Under the pieces are notes generated by a model. It was not told where the DNA came from. It did no database searches and saw only the letters and a list, made by a program, of their open reading frames with translations. The translations under genes and the position numbers were made by a program. Below are positions 5,900 to 7,500 of a stretch of 7,500 bases of DNA, piece after piece. Position 1 is the stretch's first letter. Each line of letters starts with the position of its first letter. The stretch is from Bacteroidia bacterium (GTDB taxonomy: Bacteria; Bacteroidota; Bacteroidia; UKL13-3). The DNA is taken from the NCBI GenBank assembly GCA_022402405.1, contig JAKRSG010000236.1, positions 1 to 7,500 of the forward strand, read 5' to 3'.

Positions 5900-7500
5900 C
5901 TAATCCATCAACCTATTACCAACCCAAACAAAACGCTTACTCACAAACTCCGAATTAGCAAAACTCGCATTACCTGCTGGGTTACCACCCGTTAAATGGA
6001 AATCGCTAAAAGCAGCATGAGAATTAATAAATCCTGCCCCCGTAAAATTAAAACTCACCGGCACAAATGCATTATTCATCGTATCAGCAATCAATGCCCT
6101 GCTTTCTTCATTGGTAGTATAAGCTCCGCAAGTTAAAGCACCTTTTTCTTTCACCAAAGCCTCTGCCAATTGCAAAGAATCCGCTAATCCATCTGTTTTT
6201 ATCACAAATAGGATCGGACCAAAACATTCTCTATTGTATACCTCACTTTGAGATTTATCCAATGCGATTACCACAGGAGTAGCAATACGGGCATCTTTAA
6301 ACTCTTCATTAACGATAGCTTTAGTATCCAATATAAGCTCACCACCTAAGTTTTTAGCCTCTTTTATTCTATTATAAGTAACATCGGCTTGTATGGCACC
6401 CAAAGTACCCGGACCCGCTTTTGGGTTATCTACTAAACCCGTTATGGCCGCAGCAATTCCCTTTACAACCTCTTCGTAAGATACTATTCCATCTGCCGTT
6501 AAAACCCCATCCTTACTCACAAAGATGTTTTGAGGCGCGGTACACATTTGTCCGCTATACAAACTTGCGCTAAAAGCAATATTTCCTAAAACAGCTTTTA
6601 AGTCCTTTACAGAATCCAAGATAATTGAGTTCACACCTGCTTTCTCTGTAAAAGTAGTTTTAGGCAATTGCTCTATATAGTTACCAAACTCGCTGCCACC
6701 GGTAAAGTCTACCAATTTAACCGCAGGGTGCTCGGCCAATATTTTGGTAATTGGCTTATCTAAAGTATCCACGCCCAATTGTACGGTCTGAACCAAAACG
6801 CCGTTAGCAGCAAATACTTTTTGCAATTCTTCTACCACGATTGCAATAGCCAAAATGGCCTTTGGATGCGGCTTCACGATACAGGCATTGCCAGTAATTA
6901 AGGATGCAAATAAGCCAGGCACTGTATTCCATACCGGGAAGGTAGAACAACCAATCACCAAAGAAATACCTTTGGCAATAGGCTTCCAAGTTTTGTGCAT
7001 GGTTAAATCAAATTTACCCATGTTTTTAACCCACTCTGCACTACTTGGCACAGAAGTAAGTTCCTTATAACCCATAACCACCGCCTCAAGTGCACGGTCG
7101 TTAGCATGCGGACCACTTGCTTGAAAGCTCATCATATAAGCTTGTCCTGTAGTATGCATGGTGGCATAAGCTATATCAAAGAACCTCGCTTTAATATTTT
7201 CTAAGGCTTCTATTAATAGTCCAGTTCTAAATTCAACTCCTGTTTTACCCCAAGCCATTTGCGCAGGAATAGCATTCGCAATAAGCGCTTCAGGTGTAAA
7301 GTTTGGATATTGCACACCAATTCCTGTTTGCAAAAACGGAGATACCTCTTCACCCAACCATCCATTGGCTCCTGTTTGATCCAACGCGGTATAGTTATTA
7401 TTCATAACAGCGCTAATCCAAGCCTTGGCTTTAGCGTCAGCATCTTCTGCATAAGCCCTAGGATTTTCAGGATAAGGAGAATAATACGTTCTACTACCTA
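5900..7500 (-). CDS. paaN: PaaN-type aldehyde dehydrogenase, phenylacetate catabolism (5' end outside window)
   Basis: An NAD(P)-dependent aldehyde dehydrogenase family protein. The first visible Met is at 7405, but the frame stays open to the right edge and adds 31 residues (RTYYSPYPENPRAYAEDADAK...). These fit the N-terminus of PaaN proteins, so the true start is outside. Numbering from the Met at 7405: PVWNTVPG (157-164) and TGNACIVKPHPKA (171-183) form the cofactor-binding core, FTGGSEFG (234-241) is the Rossmann-side loop, E254 in EKAGVNS matches the general base, C288 in SGQMCTAPQN is the catalytic thiol, and ECFGPI (393-398) is the family's EEIFGP equivalent. The C-terminus carries FNFTGAGFINSHAAFSDFH. 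About 532 residues are visible; family members run to about 550. PaaN is proposed to oxidise the semialdehyde formed on ring opening of epoxidised phenylacetyl-CoA. There is no hydratase domain, so ring opening would need a separate enzyme. The aldehyde dehydrogenase call is firm; the PaaN subfamily is probable. Confidence 0.8.
   Translation of the reverse strand, partial: GSRTYYSPYPENPRAYAEDADAKAKAWISAVMNNNYTALDQTGANGWLGEEVSPFLQTGIGVQYPNFTPEALIANAIPAQMAWGKTGVEFRTGLLIEALENIKARFFDIAYATMHTTGQAYMMSFQASGPHANDRALEAVVMGYKELTSVPSSAEWVKNMGKFDLTMHKTWKPIAKGISLVIGCSTFPVWNTVPGLFASLITGNACIVKPHPKAILAIAIVVEELQKVFAANGVLVQTVQLGVDTLDKPITKILAEHPAVKLVDFTGGSEFGNYIEQLPKTTFTEKAGVNSIILDSVKDLKAVLGNIAFSASLYSGQMCTAPQNIFVSKDGVLTADGIVSYEEVVKGIAAAITGLVDNPKAGPGTLGAIQADVTYNRIKEAKNLGGELILDTKAIVNEEFKDARIATPVVIALDKSQSEVYNRECFGPILFVIKTDGLADSLQLAEALVKEKGALTCGAYTTNEESRALIADTMNNAFVPVSFNFTGAGFINSHAAFSDFHLTGGNPAGNASFANSEFVSKRFVWVGNRLMD

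Noticed and set aside
6804..7070. Overlapping open frames on both strands inside the dehydrogenase gene
   Set aside because: They have no recognisable domain and lie wholly within a well-supported conserved gene; other antisense frames at 1519-1743, 2241-2456, 3583-3867 and 5452-5685 are rejected likewise.

Overview
The window is AT-rich bacterial chromosome that reads as Bacteroidetes (Flavobacteriia/Sphingobacteriia-like). Supporting this are a PorT-type outer-membrane beta-barrel protein, gene starts with A/T-rich leaders and no Shine-Dalgarno sequence, candidate promoters close to the TTG / TAnnTTTG pattern of that phylum, and a two-domain acyltransferase of a kind common there. No phage, insertion sequence, CRISPR array, tRNA or rRNA is visible. 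Coding density is high, and every gap between genes is under 200 bases.

Layout, left to right. (1) Bases 1-1724 on the plus strand look like one transcription unit. It holds the 3' part of an outer-membrane beta-barrel gene that enters from the left edge, a Nudix hydrolase whose start overlaps it by 14 bases, and a small LPP20-like lipoprotein 11 bases further on. (2) Bases 1725-1819 form a long imperfect hairpin built from 17-bp tandem copies and their inverted copies. (3) Bases 1885-3639 encode a fused acyltransferase: an N-terminal lysophospholipid-acyltransferase-like domain plus a C-terminal OlsB-like GNAT N-acyltransferase. This is the architecture of bifunctional aminolipid synthases (OlsF type). 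(4) An 88-base gap holds a strong 16-bp stem-loop that may lie in the leader of the next gene. (5) Bases 3728-5710 encode a large polytopic membrane protein of the family usually named 'site-specific recombinase Gcr', although no recombinase domain is visible. (6) Bases 5711-5899 are a convergent intergenic region with a perfect 40-base palindromic bidirectional terminator and a run of heptanucleotide repeats. (7) Bases 5900-7500 on the minus strand hold most of a PaaN-type aldehyde dehydrogenase of phenylacetyl-CoA catabolism; its first codons lie beyond the right edge.

Working together: the left operon, the aminolipid synthase and the Gcr-type protein are all envelope-related or membrane-related, but only the first three genes are close enough to be called an operon. 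The paaN-like gene is a separate metabolic gene, insulated by the terminator. I do not see a clearly new multi-gene system. The items most worth a second look are the two unexplained hairpins, the heptamer repeat, and the Gcr-type membrane protein next to the lipid synthase.
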